From: Sisyra terminalis
Taxonomy: Eukaryota; Arthropoda; Insecta; Neuroptera; Sisyridae
Direction of reading: 5' to 3'
Assembly (NCBI GenBank): GCA_958496175.1
Contig: OY292280.1
Span: 14,570,001 to 14,634,000, forward strand
DNA length: 64,000 nt
In this document: positions 35,510 through 46,831 of the stretch, in pieces
How the letters are laid out: the number at the start of each line of letters is the position of its first letter
Numbering within the stretch: the first letter of the stretch is position 1
Translations under genes and position numbers: made by a program
Notes under the pieces: generated by a model
Seen by the model: the letters and a program-made list of their open reading frames with translations, nothing else
Database searches by the model: none
What the model was told of the DNA's origin: nothing

Positions 35510-36652
35510 ATACAGTATAAAGTAGCATAAAGTCTACTCTTTTGTTCAATAATCTTTGAAAAATGCTTATCCATTATTATTACTACTGCAGTATTAAATT
35601 CGGTAAATTATTTAGTGTTTAATTATAATATTGGGTTAGATATTAATTTTTTTTATTAATCTTAAAAGTGGAGGGGATCAATTTGCCTGAAGATTAAAAA
35701 TGTTTTTGGGGTATAAAATTATCGTTTAAAATTTTGGGGATTAAAAATATCGTTAGATTAACGAATTGTTTAAGACATACTAAAGTTTTGTTCATTTGTT
35801 TTTTTTTTTCCAAAAAGTATTTTCAAATTACCGTTTACGCATGAACTGTTTTCATTTGTCTATTTTATATTGCCCAACAAACTTTGTTAGTGGTCATCAA
35901 GTAATATTGGTCTTTCTAAATATGCATCTGTGACGTCATAGTACATTTTATTTGAATTTTGTTAAGATTTGATGTTTATTTTTGTGGTATTTGAAGAGAA
36001 CATTACTTATTCGCTCGGACCACAGGGCCGGCTTAATGGAAAGCGCATTTTTTCGTGTAGTGATACTTCTAATTTGCATCTCAAACTAGTTTGTAGGAAG
36101 GCCGAAAACTGGGGATGAAGGCATTTTCGTATTCTAAATGTAACCAGAAATGTACCAAAGTGTTATTGGGAAAATTATATCTTTGTATATTCGCTTAATA
36201 TGAGAAATTAAGAAGCGACAATAATCTTATAAATGTTTTTTGAATCCACTCACAAGGTTTTATCTAATTAAAGAAAATAAATAAAATAACGTGATAGCTG
36301 AAATTAGTGCTAAAAAAAGTTTAAATATCCACTAAATATTTTAGTGGGATATTTCCATTTAAGTGTCAGTCACTGCTTTAAGTCTTTGTAGGCTATTGGT
36401 TTGATTAGATGGGTTATAATCAGCGAATTCGTTACATTCCATTGGGGATCGTGAGGGAAAATGTAATTTTGAGGATGAATTAGGTTTTGCTGCACGGCCC
36501 CCCCAACGCAAATTTGTTCATTGCAATGGATAGTTTTTAACAAATTAAAGTTGAGAAAGATATTTATGTCTATAACTCGAAAATTTTCATTGTTTTTTTT
36601 TTTGTAGTGAAAATATATTGATAATCGCAAACGTATTGCTCATTATCTACAC
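35510..36652. other. intergenic, no gene seen
   Basis: AT-rich with no placed repeat. The minus-strand frame 36370-36630 has no recognisable protein. Confidence 0.4.
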
Positions 36653-36819
36653 CAGTGCTATTCAACACGGACGATATCGCCCCCTTGGGGGTTAGTGTTA
36701 ACTAACTGTAAAGCAAAAGTCAGTAAAACATTCCAACCACACATTTTTTTTTTTGAGAGGGGCGATACTACAAAGTTAGTGAAAAGGGGCGATATTTTGT
36801 TCCTAGTTGAAAAACACTG
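36653..36819. mobile_element. hAT-like MITE, 167 bp
   Basis: Begins CAGTGCTATTCAACACGG and ends GTTCCTAGTTGAAAAACACTG; the subterminal GATATCGCCCC pairs with GGGGCGATATT. Non-coding; no clear target duplication. Confidence 0.55.
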
Positions 36820-37546
36820 ATTTAAAAACGCTCGTTCTGTGTTGTTAATTTCAAAAAAGAATTAGTTGAACGTTATGATTATGAGGAATATATAAGAGAA
36901 AAAGAAATAAAATTAATACATATACATACACATAAATATAAATATATGAGAAAAAATATATAAATAAAATGTAAATTAAAAAATATTTAGATGTAAATAT
37001 ACTATACATATTATAAATATATTAAAAATATGGGAAAACGATAATAAAATAAATATAAATGAACAAATGCATATATATTTAAAATGTATGCAAATATATC
37101 CCGTGTATATCGTTATTCACTTATGTAAAGTAAAAAAAAAATGTATTTCAGATTAAAAAAAAATGTATTAAATAAACATTGGATGTAGCAAACCGTCAAT
37201 ACTTTTTGTTATTTAACCTTTCATTTGCATATATTAGGCATGTGTACAGGTGCGTGACGCCAACTTGGGGTGCCAACCTGGGGGTTCTCGTTCATCATTA
37301 ATTGACAGAAGATTACAATGCAAGATTAGGATTAGATTTACATGATCGAAAGGGGAACACTTAACCCCCCTCCCGTCCCACCTCACCAACCCACTGATGA
37401 TACCGGAATATATTAAAAGTTTAAAAAGCGGTCCATTATATGTTTCAAGAAATACTAATTTTGGCTGGTTACATTTTCTACTTTGTTTTTTATTCGATTC
37501 GCGCTTTTTTTTGGTTCATTTTCAACTCTAAAACGGTACAATTTTC
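36820..37546. other. AT-rich intergenic with a long A/T stretch
   Basis: 36880-37150 is almost pure A/T (ATATACATACACATAAATAT...). No gene or RNA seen. Confidence 0.4.
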
Positions 37547-37904
37547 GGCTCAAGTGTACTTTAGCACACCCACAATCTGGCAACGTTGCATTTTCGATTT
37601 TGCTTTTAATTTAATTCGCGATATTTTTGTAAATTCCTTTCTAATATGATATAATTCTCTCTGTTGTGGCTAAATTTTCGGCTCAAGTGTATTTTAGCAC
37701 ACCCACAATCTGGCAACGTTGCATTTTCGACTTTGTTTTTAATTTAATTCGCGATTAAATCGGTCCATAATGAAAATTTAGCCACAAAAGAGAGAATTAT
37801 ACCATATTAGAATTAAATCATCAAAAAAATCGCGAATTAAATTAAAAACAAAGTCGAAAATGCAACGTTGCCAGATTGTGAGTGTGCTAAAGTACACTTG
37901 AGCC
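37547..37904. mobile_element. GCAACGTTGC fold-back MITE, near-perfect 225-bp palindrome plus extra left end
   Basis: 37680-37904 starts GGCTCAAGTGTATTTTAGCA and ends TGCTAAAGTACACTTGAGCC; the arms match almost base for base over the whole length. A second left end GGCTCAAGTGTACTTTAGCA begins at 37547, so two copies are in tandem, the first lacking its right arm (or one left arm duplicated). Confidence 0.7.
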
Positions 37905-39970
37905 ATTTTTTCTTATCACAATATAGATTTGATATTATTGATCAATTACGTAGTATTGTGATGGAGGACTACGATGGAATTTTTAATAGTAGAAGAATTG
38001 AATAGGAAAGAGAGGGACGGCGAAGGGGTGATGTTAAGCTACTAGATCTCAGCGAATTGAAAATGTATATTTGAATCTTTAATATCTCTAGGATATGTAA
38101 ATTGCAATATATGTAACTTTTGTCATTATTTTTGCATATTTTTAATTTGCCGGGGTTGAGAAACCTTCCAATACAACCTTAATTAAAATTCTTTGAATAG
38201 TTATTACGGTAAGACAAGGAAAGGAAATGGTTACATGAGTCATGCAAATTGCATACTGTGATCGAAACATCCCTCTTCTGTAAAAATGGATTCCAATTCT
38301 AAATGATTATCTTATAATTTGGCGAATATTAATTATTGTAAGCAAAATCTAGTGACGAATAAATTTGGTTATTAAAATCATGAGATAAGGGTTGTTTTTT
38401 TTGCAAATTAAATTCTTTTGTTCAATTTCATGTGAAACATTTGAAAATTTAATATGGTCGGATGAAGCAATATGCCCGTAGTTCCCTTTCCCCTTATGGA
38501 ACGTGTGTCCCCATTGTCGCCATGAATATAAATAGACAGAGAATTCGGTTTCGACCAGCACATATGCAATATGCCAGATAGATCCTCACGTGTATGCCCA
38601 TCTACTCTCCCCCTCAACCCGCACTACACCTGAACATCCCCATGGCTGATCCCCCCCCTCTATTTTTCTGGCCAACTAGTTAAAAAAGCCAGATCGGATC
38701 ATATGCGACATTTCTGCTTGCTATGTACAGTACTGTACTGCACATACGACACCCAAATATTGCGACCACAATTTCCAATCCGTGTACTTATATACCTAAA
38801 GAGTACAGTACAACGCAAAAGATTTCACACCCCAAAAATGGAGTTACCAATTTTTCGATCAATTCGGAATAATTTTGGTATAGTAGAATACTAAAGTAGA
38901 TTTCATGACTATTGATCCCCGACAATTGATCCATTAGAGATTTCAACTAATCAATGAATAATTGAAAAACCCTTGGCAAAAATTACTTTTTTCCGCTTAA
39001 AAATGGTTTAAATTAAAAACCTTTAGCATCGTAACTAATCCTATAAAACTTCCAAAAGATTCCAACATGATTCTTTTGTAGAAGACGTTCTATAACACTG
39101 TCCATGGGGTTCTAATGTGGAGTAAAAAGAGGCTTTTATTACTCAAATTGCGGGTAATGGGATTTATAAAAAAGGTAATTTTTATCGGTAAAAACTATTT
39201 TTTTTTAGAATTGAGTAGTAATTACTGAAAGTCAAATAATCAAATAGCTTATTTAGTATTCAAAGAAATAAATGATTGTCACCTAAATTGTTTTATTTTT
39301 ATTTTTCCATATATGGCTCCAATTACCCCACTATCCCCTACACCTTTTTCCAAAAACATTGGGCAAGTTTTGTTTAGAAAAAAAATTGTTTTTGAAGATC
39401 TTTAGACTATTTTTTATCGATTATAAGACGAAACTTTATTATAAATATTTTTTTTTTCTTAGTTAAAACTAAAATCTTTTTGTAAGTACTGTAATGCACT
39501 TACAGTGCTGATTATGCATTTTTTCGATATTGTCAATTACGCGCGGCTTAAGATGTTGTTGTCGAACGTTTTTTCTTTACCATTTTAATAATTTTTTAAA
39601 ATTATTCATAACATTCTTCAAATACTTTAAAACACGCCATTTTTACCCCCTTAATATCCTCAATAGTCACCATATACTCATTTTAAGGACTTGAATCTTA
39701 TATACTTCCTTTTATATAGTTATATAGCAAATTTTAAAACCCTGACCTTAATGGTGTGACCGGTGAAGGGTAGAGGGATTGAAAAAAAAATTCCTTTTCG
39801 TGAAAATCTGAGAAACGAAGTCCATTGGCTGGAAATCTGAAAAGAAATAATTTTCTTTTAAAAATATGTTTTTTGTTTTAAAATTTCAAAGGGGTGAAGA
39901 TATATTTCGGGAATTGTAAGAGGAGTGATATCAACTTCAAGGGTGCGTTACATAAAGGGACTAGCGAAAC
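37905..39970. other. intergenic, no gene seen
   Basis: 38450-38700 is less AT-rich; the frames on both strands there (38349-38617 minus, 38703-38894 plus) are unconvincing. No repeat placed. Confidence 0.35.
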
Positions 39971-40628
39971 TAGTGTCCGACCGAAACTAGTTTTTGCGGC
40001 CGAAACCGAGTTTCGGCATCAGTCTAAGTTTCGTCCGAAACCGAAACTTTCATATAAGGTCATGTTTTCGTAGAAAAAAAAAGAAATTATAATTAGTCAG
40101 TCTTTACTTTTAAATTCTATGGGTATTCATTAATCAATTAGTCCCTAATATTTGAGCTAATCATTAAAATAACATATTATTATCACTTATTATTTCAAAT
40201 AAATTATTTCTGCTGAAATAAGGGGTTGAATTGAAAGAAATGCACCTAATATTAGTTACGAATAACATAAAATAATAAAAAAAAGTTACCAAACAAAATT
40301 ACTTTTTACCTAATATGTTTAAATACACAAAATAGAAAGTACTCTTTCTTATATCTCAAAAAGAATATAATTTCTTCTAAACTTTGATCAGTTTTCTTCC
40401 GAAATGAAAAAAAAAATATTAAAGATAATATTAATCAAAATTTAAATGAACTGATAGTTATCAGTATTCATAATTGAAGAATCAAATAATTAGTGAGGAA
40501 CAATAAATTTTTAACACTTTTATCTCACTAATTCAATTTCGATCGTAGTTTCGGCGTGAGTATAGCCGAAACTCGTTTTTTGGCCAAAACTAGGCCGAAA
40601 CCAAAAACGAAAGTTCGGTCGGACACTA
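39971..40628. mobile_element. TAGTGTCCGACCGAAAC inverted-end element, 658 bp
   Basis: Left TAGTGTCCGACCGAAACTAG, right AAAGTTCGGTCGGACACTA. The subterminal arms TTTGCGGCCGAAACCGAG and CGTTTTTTGGCCAAAACTAGG are related. Fragments of this family occur at 28912-28992 and 48110-48270 (inverted). The AT-rich interior has no transposase. Target duplication not found. Confidence 0.6.
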
Positions 40629-40669
40629 ATTAAATAAGCATTAAATAAGAAATATTTTACTAAATTTTT

Positions 40670-41055
40670 AGTAGTCTGGTAGTATTTTCACATATCTCCG
40701 TAATAGATGATAAAATTCGAACCTCAGGTTTTATTAAATTAAAAGACAATTCAGGTTGTTTAAGATCGTTTTTTTTTTTATTTAATATTTATTAATATTC
40801 AAATTAGCTACGTTTCGTTACGTATCGTAACTTCATTAGGTTTCTTGAATCACAAAAAATATAATATTTTCAATTTAAATTCAATAAATAAATAATTATT
40901 TAAAATAAATAAATAATTGAAAAAATTATATTTTTTGTGATTCAAGAAGCTTGATGAAGTTACGATACGTAACGAAACGTAGCTAATTTGGATATTAAAA
41001 AAAACATTAAATAAAAAAATCCGATCTTAAATAACCTGAATTGTTTTCTTATTTA
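40670..41055. repeat. inverted pair of hammerhead-like repeats
   Basis: The arms 40735-40870 and 40915-41050 are reverse complements (TTCAGGTT(G/A)TTTAAGATC..., GCTACGTTTCGTTACGTATC, TTGAATCACAAAAAATATA). Each arm carries stem II GTTACG-ATA-CGTAAC followed by GAAACGTAGC. The boxes are CTAATGA (minus, 40830s) and CTTGATGA (plus, 40951). Same family as 15541. Confidence 0.6.
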
Positions 41056-42690
41056 TCTCCATAATATCCTTAACTTTGTCATTTTTTCGTAACTATTCTG
41101 GCGACAATCGGTCACCTTATTTATATAAAGATTTGCCGTGTCTGGAAGATTCGAGGCTGTTCCAGGACTTCTCGTAGATTCGAATGATTTGTATCTCTTT
41201 CTACTCCACATTATAATCTCATGGAAAGTATTCTGGAACATCTTCCGTTTCTCTTCAATCTTTTTGTTAGAACTTTCGAATATTTTTTTTTGTTATTTAT
41301 TTTACTTCCAGTAGGCATTCTACAGAGATGTAAAGCATCAGTACATAGAACTCGAATATTACAATTGTAATGTAATGCAATGTTCAGTTGCATATATTTA
41401 AATCAATTTAATTAAAAATTAAAATTAAATTAAAAGTAACAAAGTTAAAAGTTAAAACAGAATTACCAATAGAATAAATAAATACAATTTTAATTTAGAA
41501 TTAAATAATGTTATTTTAAGTCCATAACAATAAATTGTGTTTGTAGATCAAGCCGATATTTTAAGTTTTGATAAAGCTTTCCATTTGGACGCCATACTAA
41601 TTCGGGTAAACCCTTTGATTGCTTAGTTAAGATTAGATCTTTTTCCTTCCCTATTTTTTCATTTCGTCATAATGTTCTAGTGACGACCGGTCGCCTTATT
41701 TATATAACGATTTTCCGCGTCTGGAAGATTCTAGACTGTTCTAGGCATTTCTTGTAGATTCGAATGATTTGTATCTCTTTCTTCTCCACATTAGAACCTC
41801 ATGGAAAGTGTTCTGGAACGTCTTCCGTTTCTTTTCAATCTTATTGTTAAGACTTTCGGATATTTTAGGTCCGTATCAATGAATTTGTTGTAGATCAAGT
41901 CGATACTTAAATATAAGTTTTGAATATAGTTTTCCATTTGGATGTCAAACTAATTCGGGTAAACCCTTTCATTGCTTTAATAAGATTATATTTTTCCTCT
42001 TCCCTATTTTTTCATTTCGTCATAATGTTCTAGTGACGACTGGTCGCCTTATTTATATAACGATTTTTTGCATCTGGAAGATTCGAGGCTGTTCCAGGCA
42101 CTTTTCATAGATTCGAATGATTTGTATCTTTTCTACTTCACATTAGAACATGGAAAGTGTTCTGGAACGTCTTTCATTTTTTTCAATCTTAGTGTTAAGA
42201 CTTTCGGATATTTCAATGAATTGTGTTGTAGATCAAGTCGATACTTAAATATAAGTTTTGAATATAGCTTTCCATTTGGACGCTATACTAATTCGGGTAA
42301 ACCCTTTCATTGCTTTAATAAGATTATATTTTTCCTCTTTCCTATTTTTTCATTTCGTCATAATGTTCTAGTGACGACCAGTCACCTTATTTATATAACG
42401 ATTTACCGCGTTTGGAAGTTTCGAGACTGTTCCAGGCACTTCTCGTAGATTCCAATGATTTGTATATTTTTCTACTTCACATTAGAACCTCATGGAAAGT
42501 GTTTTGGAACATCTTCCGTTTCTTTTCAATCTTATTGTTAAGACTTTCGGATATTTTAAGTCCATAACAATAATACTTTAAGTTTTGGTATAGCTTTCCA
42601 TTTGGACGCCATACTAAATTGGGAAAACCCTTTTTCATTGGTTAGATAAGATTAGATCTTTTTTCTTTCCTATTTCTTCATTTTTTTACA
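41053..42690. repeat. ~340-bp tandem repeat array, about four units
   Basis: Unit landmarks repeat in order: ATTTCGTCATAATGTTCTAG, GTCGCCTTATTTATATAACG, TCTGGAAGATTC, ATTCGAATGATTTGTATCT, CATGGAAAGTGTTCTGGAAC, TTTCAATCTTATTGTTAAGA and ATTCGGGTAAACCCTTTCAT. ATTTCGTCA recurs at 41661, 42014 and 42352 (periods 353 and 338). The first unit is interrupted at about 41286-41520 by a segment that also occurs at 44140-44345. The 126-codon frame at 42068-42448 is a product of the array. Confidence 0.8.
41286..41520. repeat. dispersed repeat inserted in the tandem array
   Basis: TTTTACTTCCAGTAGGCA..., AGAGATGTAAAGCATCAGTA, AATGTAATGCAATGTTCAGT and CAGAATTACCAATAGAATAA recur at 44140-44345 with about 90% identity. 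It interrupts unit 1 of the 340-bp array. Confidence 0.55.
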
Positions 42691-42949
42691 ATTTGTAGTT
42701 ATACGCTTTGATTGGGTGTCGTTTATGCACTAGCTTAATGGAAGATTGTTGGGAAGTTGATATTTTTGTTTATGTAAAGTTTAGGGGTGGTTGAAGGGTG
42801 GAAATGTTAGTGTGGTAAATAGATAGTGGAAGAAATGGGAGAACTGAAAGGTATTGATTCAAAACGGGAAGCTTGTTTTGAGAAACGCTTAGAATAATTT
42901 GAAAAACCGTCAAAAATGAGAACAAAACCACCCTCCCCCCCCGGTTGCT

Positions 42950-43190
42950 TAGAATGGCAAGTATGTGTACGGTGGTAGGTTTTTCCAGGTGAGTGGTATG
43001 ATAAAAGTCTTCGTAAGATAAGTATGAAATTGTACGTGTGCAACAGCCACGAACAATATTCGCAACCCTTTTTGCATCTCCAACAGGACTTGATCCTCTC
43101 GAGTGTTGCGAGTAATGTAAGACCGGGATGGATGTGGGAACATGGGGAGCACTCTTCGGCATCATGGAAGCGCCGCATACACCAATAACG
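42950..43190 (+). other. GC-richer island with splice-like signals
   Basis: TTTTTCCAG|GTGAGT at 42988/42989 looks like a recursive splice point. CATCTCCAACAG ends at 43086 and is followed by two short open frames: phase 1 gives LDPLECCE then stop (43113-43115), phase 0 gives 33 codons. The minus strand is also open (frames of 123-131 codons). I cannot decide between exon, conserved non-coding DNA and chance. Confidence 0.2.
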
Positions 43191-43840
43191 CGCCTTTATA
43201 CGCGACTTAATGAATCATAGTTTACACTATCTTGATGTAAGAACTTTTGATGAATGCATTTCTAAAGGTGATAACTTGCTACCTGAAAGACCGTTTACAT
43301 TTTTTTTTTGCGCCACTGTAATGTTTTAAATCGGCACGACACCCCCAACCTCCCAACCCACCCAACCACCCCTTAACCCTTGGTCCACTTTGCCACCCCT
43401 AGTACCACACATTCATTTTATGCGGAAACAAGTTATCTATTTCGTCTATGAGTCAACCCTGATCGTTATCGCCAAGTGAAAAAAAATCCCATCTAAACGT
43501 CATTTAGATAACGATCGTCTACAAATTTTCAAAAAAAAAAAAAAAAAACAACCCTTATCCACCCCTTAACACCGTCTAACGAATCAAATGGCAAAAACCA
43601 ACTTAACTATTCTTTGCATAAAAAAATTCATTTAAATCATATTCCCCTTTCACGTTTCGAAAAGTATTCAAAATTCTTCAACTTTTGGTTTCTTTATACC
43701 AGGGGGTAGTTTATCAATGAAGAATAGGGAGGCGAAGCCTCCCTAAGCATCCCTCAAGCATTAGTACTTATTTTTAAACATAAAAACTTTTGATAGACAA
43801 CCTCAAACAATCAAAATAAGATTTTTTCGCTGACTTTGAA
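43191..43840. other. intergenic, no gene seen
   Basis: Contains CCC-rich stretches (43340-43400), an A18 run near 43532 and a palindromic remnant GGGAGGCGAAGCCTCCCTAA at 43729. No frame of interest. Confidence 0.4.
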
Positions 43841-43844
43841 CAGT

Positions 43845-44115
43845 TATACTGTGTATACAATATATAGAATATATTGCGGTCCAATTTATGTAGTATAGTT
43901 CAATATACACAATAATATATAAAAATCATACCATAATTAATAAATTTGAACAGAAGTTCAAACAAAAATATGCGTGACGTATTGTCCAGATACGTATTTC
44001 GATTGTCAATCGAAATACAAAGTGAATCATCACAAAGCAGTTACAGAGTAATCCAAACTACTTGATGATCACTGAGGAAGATTGCTTGGCAATCGAAATA
44101 CGTATCTGGGCAATA
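43845..44115. repeat. hammerhead-like repeats, inverted pair
   Basis: 43985-44010 (minus) keeps the GAAA/TACGTATCTGGACAATACG part. 44070-44115 (plus) has CTGAGGA, stem II GATTGC-TTG-GCAATC, GAAA, TACGTATCTGGGCAAT. They face each other 60 bp apart, with the left flank 43845-43960 matching 18290-18400. Confidence 0.55.
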
Positions 44116-44139
44116 TTTTCTTTAATTTAATTATTTTAC

Positions 44140-44345
44140 TTCCAGTAGGCAGTTTACAGAGATGCAAAGCATCTATACATAGAACTGGAATATTACAATT
44201 GTAATGTAATGCAATGTACAATTGCATATATTTAAATCAGTTTAACAAAATTAAAAGTAACAAAGTTAAAAGTTACAAAATTACAAAGTTAAAACAGAAT
44301 TACCAATAGAATAAATAAATAAAATTTTAATTAAAATTAAATTAT
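44140..44345. repeat. dispersed repeat, second copy of the 41286 segment
   Basis: Same blocks as 41286-41520, here directly downstream of a ribozyme-type repeat, which is itself resumed at 44460-44585. It therefore looks inserted into that repeat. Confidence 0.5.
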
Positions 44346-44682
44346 GTCAGTGTTTAGTCACTAAAGGTACCCATTGTGCTTATTAATATTTTCCTCAGTT
44401 TCTTTCACCTAAAACTAAGTGTTTTTAGATAGTTGGACAATTTATTAAAATTTTTTTTGTCACGAATATTTTTGTTTGAACTTCTGTTCAAATTTATGTT
44501 TATGGTATGATTTTTATATATTATTATATTAAATTATACTACATAAATTGGACCACAATATATTCTATATATTGTATACACAACTTCAAACAATTTTTTT
44601 TGGCAATCCCAGCTTAAACCGCTCAACAGATTTTGATGAATTTTGATACGAAAAGTCGTTGACTAAAGTTATACCGGTATTA
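44346..44682. repeat. continuation of ribozyme-type repeat plus AT-rich spacer
   Basis: 44462-44585 matches the flank found at 4705-4830 and 18510-18560 (ACGAATATTTTTGTTTGAAC ... TTGTATACACAA). No gene. Confidence 0.5.
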
Positions 44683-44690
44683 AGTTATAC

Positions 44691-44976
44691 CAGGGGTTCC
44701 CACCCTTTTTATCGTACCGTACCTATACCTTGTAAACGATTGGATGGTGTACCGGTAGATCAAAAATTTTGAAATGGAAAACATGGGGAAAACAATCGGC
44801 AATCGCGGGCAATTTACCGTATTGCTATTGTTTTAGCGGGAAATATTCCTATTAGTTAGCAGTCCAACGTTTGGGGCATAAAAAATCAATACAAGTTTTT
44901 AAGAGGTTTTTGTTTTAAACTGTAGAATTATTCGCGGACCAGTACTGGTACGCGTACCCAAGATTGGAAACCATTG
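44691..44976. mobile_element. hAT-like MITE, 286 bp
   Basis: CAGGGGTTCCCACCC at the left and GGAAACCATTG at the right. Flanks are AGTTATAC and GCTTATAC (6 of 8 matching), consistent with an aged 8-bp duplication. Non-coding. Confidence 0.55.
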
Positions 44977-44992
44977 GCTTATACAATATATT

Positions 44993-45240
44993 AAGCCTAC
45001 CGGTGGCCGAGTGGTCAAGGTAACCGCTCTGAAACTAGTAGGTGTTGGATTCGATTCTCGTACCGAGGAAATTTTTGATACTTCTCAATTACGGTTTTTT
45101 AATTAATCCTAGAGTCGCTTAAGATCTTAGTTGCTACAAAACATTTGTCGTAATTAAAAAAAATGTTTCCTATCTATTGCCATAGCATCTTTCGGTAGTT
45201 CTCGAAATGATACATCAGTACTAAAATATTACAGTACAGA
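44993..45240 (+). mobile_element. tRNA-derived SINE, most complete copy
   Basis: A-box-like TGGCCGAGTGG at 45004-45014 and B-box-like GGATTCGATTC at 45047-45057 give a tRNA-Leu/Ser-type head with the correct spacing for a pol III promoter. The body ATCCTAGAGTCGCTTAAGAT (45104) and a tail CATAGCATCTTTCGGTAG (45181) follow. The acceptor-stem ends do not pair like a functional tRNA. Related copies: 49744 (+), 62118 (-), 6872 (-); body-only copies at 3088, 13510 and 13855. Confidence 0.65.
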
Positions 45241-45818
45241 AACTGATTTTTACTTAAAATATATAACAACATATAATGTATCAATCGATTTTGCTTGCAA
45301 TATTTATATTGCATTAAATAATTGTTTTTTCTCAATGGAGGAAAACTACTGTGGTCTAAAAGAGCATCTTCATACTATTAGAGTAGTAGGTACTCAGGTA
45401 CTTAGTCGCAAAGCGCTGGGGATCTTCGATCTTCGATTTTGTTTGCCAATACCTGAAATTTGTTAGGCTTTTTGGCTTACAATAAAGGAAATAGGGACCC
45501 AGGGAACCCAATCAGTCTAAAACTGCATCTTTGTACCTCATCCTGGTAAACCATATAGGAAAAGAAATAGGCAAAATAAACCCCGGGAGTAATTTTTCTG
45601 GAGTTAAAAGCTCTTTTTTTCCGACAAAAAAATTTTTTTTTTTAAAACCTCAATTATAAGTACATACACCAGTAATGTATTCTATATAACATTTCTTTGA
45701 AAATTGCAGTATTTTAGAAGTACTCAAAAGGCACAAGTATGATACTTCTGAGCCACAGGCTACCAACCCCTGTCCAAAGGGATACGTATACCACTTTTTG
45801 GGAAGCATTGATTTTTGC

Positions 45819-46060
45819 CAGTGGTTCTTAATTGGCGCTCAATCAAACTCCAGGAGTTCGGTAAGTCAGTCTTACAGGTTCGGTGGGTATATTGTTTTAA
45901 TGTTTTTTTTCTTCATTTTTTGTACCTTCTGTTTGTATAAATATATACCTATGTTTTGAACTTGAAAAAATTATATTTTATTTTTCCAAGAAGGGTTTGG
46001 TGAATACCCACATATGGAACTAGTGGGGGTCAGTACCTCCAACATGGTTAAGAACCCCTA
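45819..46060. mobile_element. hAT-like MITE, 242 bp
   Basis: CAGTGGTTCTTAATTGG at the left, CATGGTTAAGAACCCCTA at the right. No coding capacity. Confidence 0.5.
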
Positions 46061-46389
46061 ATTTATGCCATCATTATATCTTTAGAAGAAAATATCAGTA
46101 GATATTTGGAGTTCTTCAATTTTCAAACCTTGAAACATCCAAATACCCAATATATATTATTTTTCGAAGTATAGATCAACCCTTAAAAACTACTCAACAT
46201 TAAAACTGTTTTTGTTATATGGGTATCAATAATGGAAGCGTAAAAATAGTTTTTACTTTGACTTCATTGAAGTGGAAAACAAAGATTGGGGAGGGGATGG
46301 GAGTGGGGAAGAGTGAGTTCGTGAGTGAAAGGAGAGGGGGGTGCGAATAATTCGAGTGATTCAAGAAGTGAAAACTATGAACAAAGTTG

Positions 46390-46515
46390 GAGGCGCCGAA
46401 CGGAATAAAATCAATTATCCATTTCGATGAGCTTAACAGAGTATTACACGTGGGACAAGCTTTCGATGTTCCGAACTTAATGATTGTTGTGCTTAATAAA
46501 GCATTCAACTGTTGA
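46390..46515 (+). other. GC-richer island open on both strands
   Basis: Plus strand from 46385 reads LEAPNGIKSIIHFDELNRVL and on to stop TGA about 46513. Minus strand is open for 97 codons over 46215-46508. No clear acceptor precedes the plus frame (ATGAACAAAG). It could be an exon or conserved non-coding DNA; I do not recognise either reading. Confidence 0.2.
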
Positions 46516-46581
46516 TCAGCCTTTTAAGCCCCGACACTTCCTAAACCGATGTCATTAATCCTATATTATTTCCCATTACAG

Positions 46582-46664
46582 CCGAACCCTCCTACAGATT
46601 ACCACCCGACGAACACAAAATGCAACTACGAACCGATAAAAAACGAGTATCAACGAAGCATTAA
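46582..46664 (+). CDS. candidate short terminal coding exon
   Basis: Acceptor ATTTCCCATTACAG ends at 46581. The phase-1 reading gives 26 codons, EPSYRLPPDEHKMQLRTDKK then RVSTKH and TAA 46662-46664. The polar, lysine/arginine-rich peptide looks like a genuine protein C-terminus. The parent gene is unknown; the phase fits Sap47 exon 7. The overlapping 93-codon frame in another phase is less protein-like. Confidence 0.3.
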
Positions 46665-46831
46665 CCCCCCATCCTTATCCACCACTTGTCCCCCACCCCT
46701 GTTTCAAACTTTGCAGACTTTTTCGATCTTATCAAAATTCAGAACTTTTTCAACGAACCTGTTAAGCTATTCAACTTCCCAACTTCCCATTTTACTAATA
46801 TATAAAACTCATACGAAAAACGCATTGTAGC

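Noticed and set aside
36880..37150. Replication origin or matrix attachment region in the A/T-only stretch
   Set aside because: Base composition alone is not evidence; similar stretches are common here.
42068..42448. 126-codon frame
   Set aside because: It is produced by the 340-bp tandem array; the other units do not keep the frame open.
44997..45068. A functional tRNA-Leu or tRNA-Ser gene
   Set aside because: A and B boxes are present, but the ends do not form an acceptor stem and a repeat body follows directly; other copies show the same structure, so it is a SINE.
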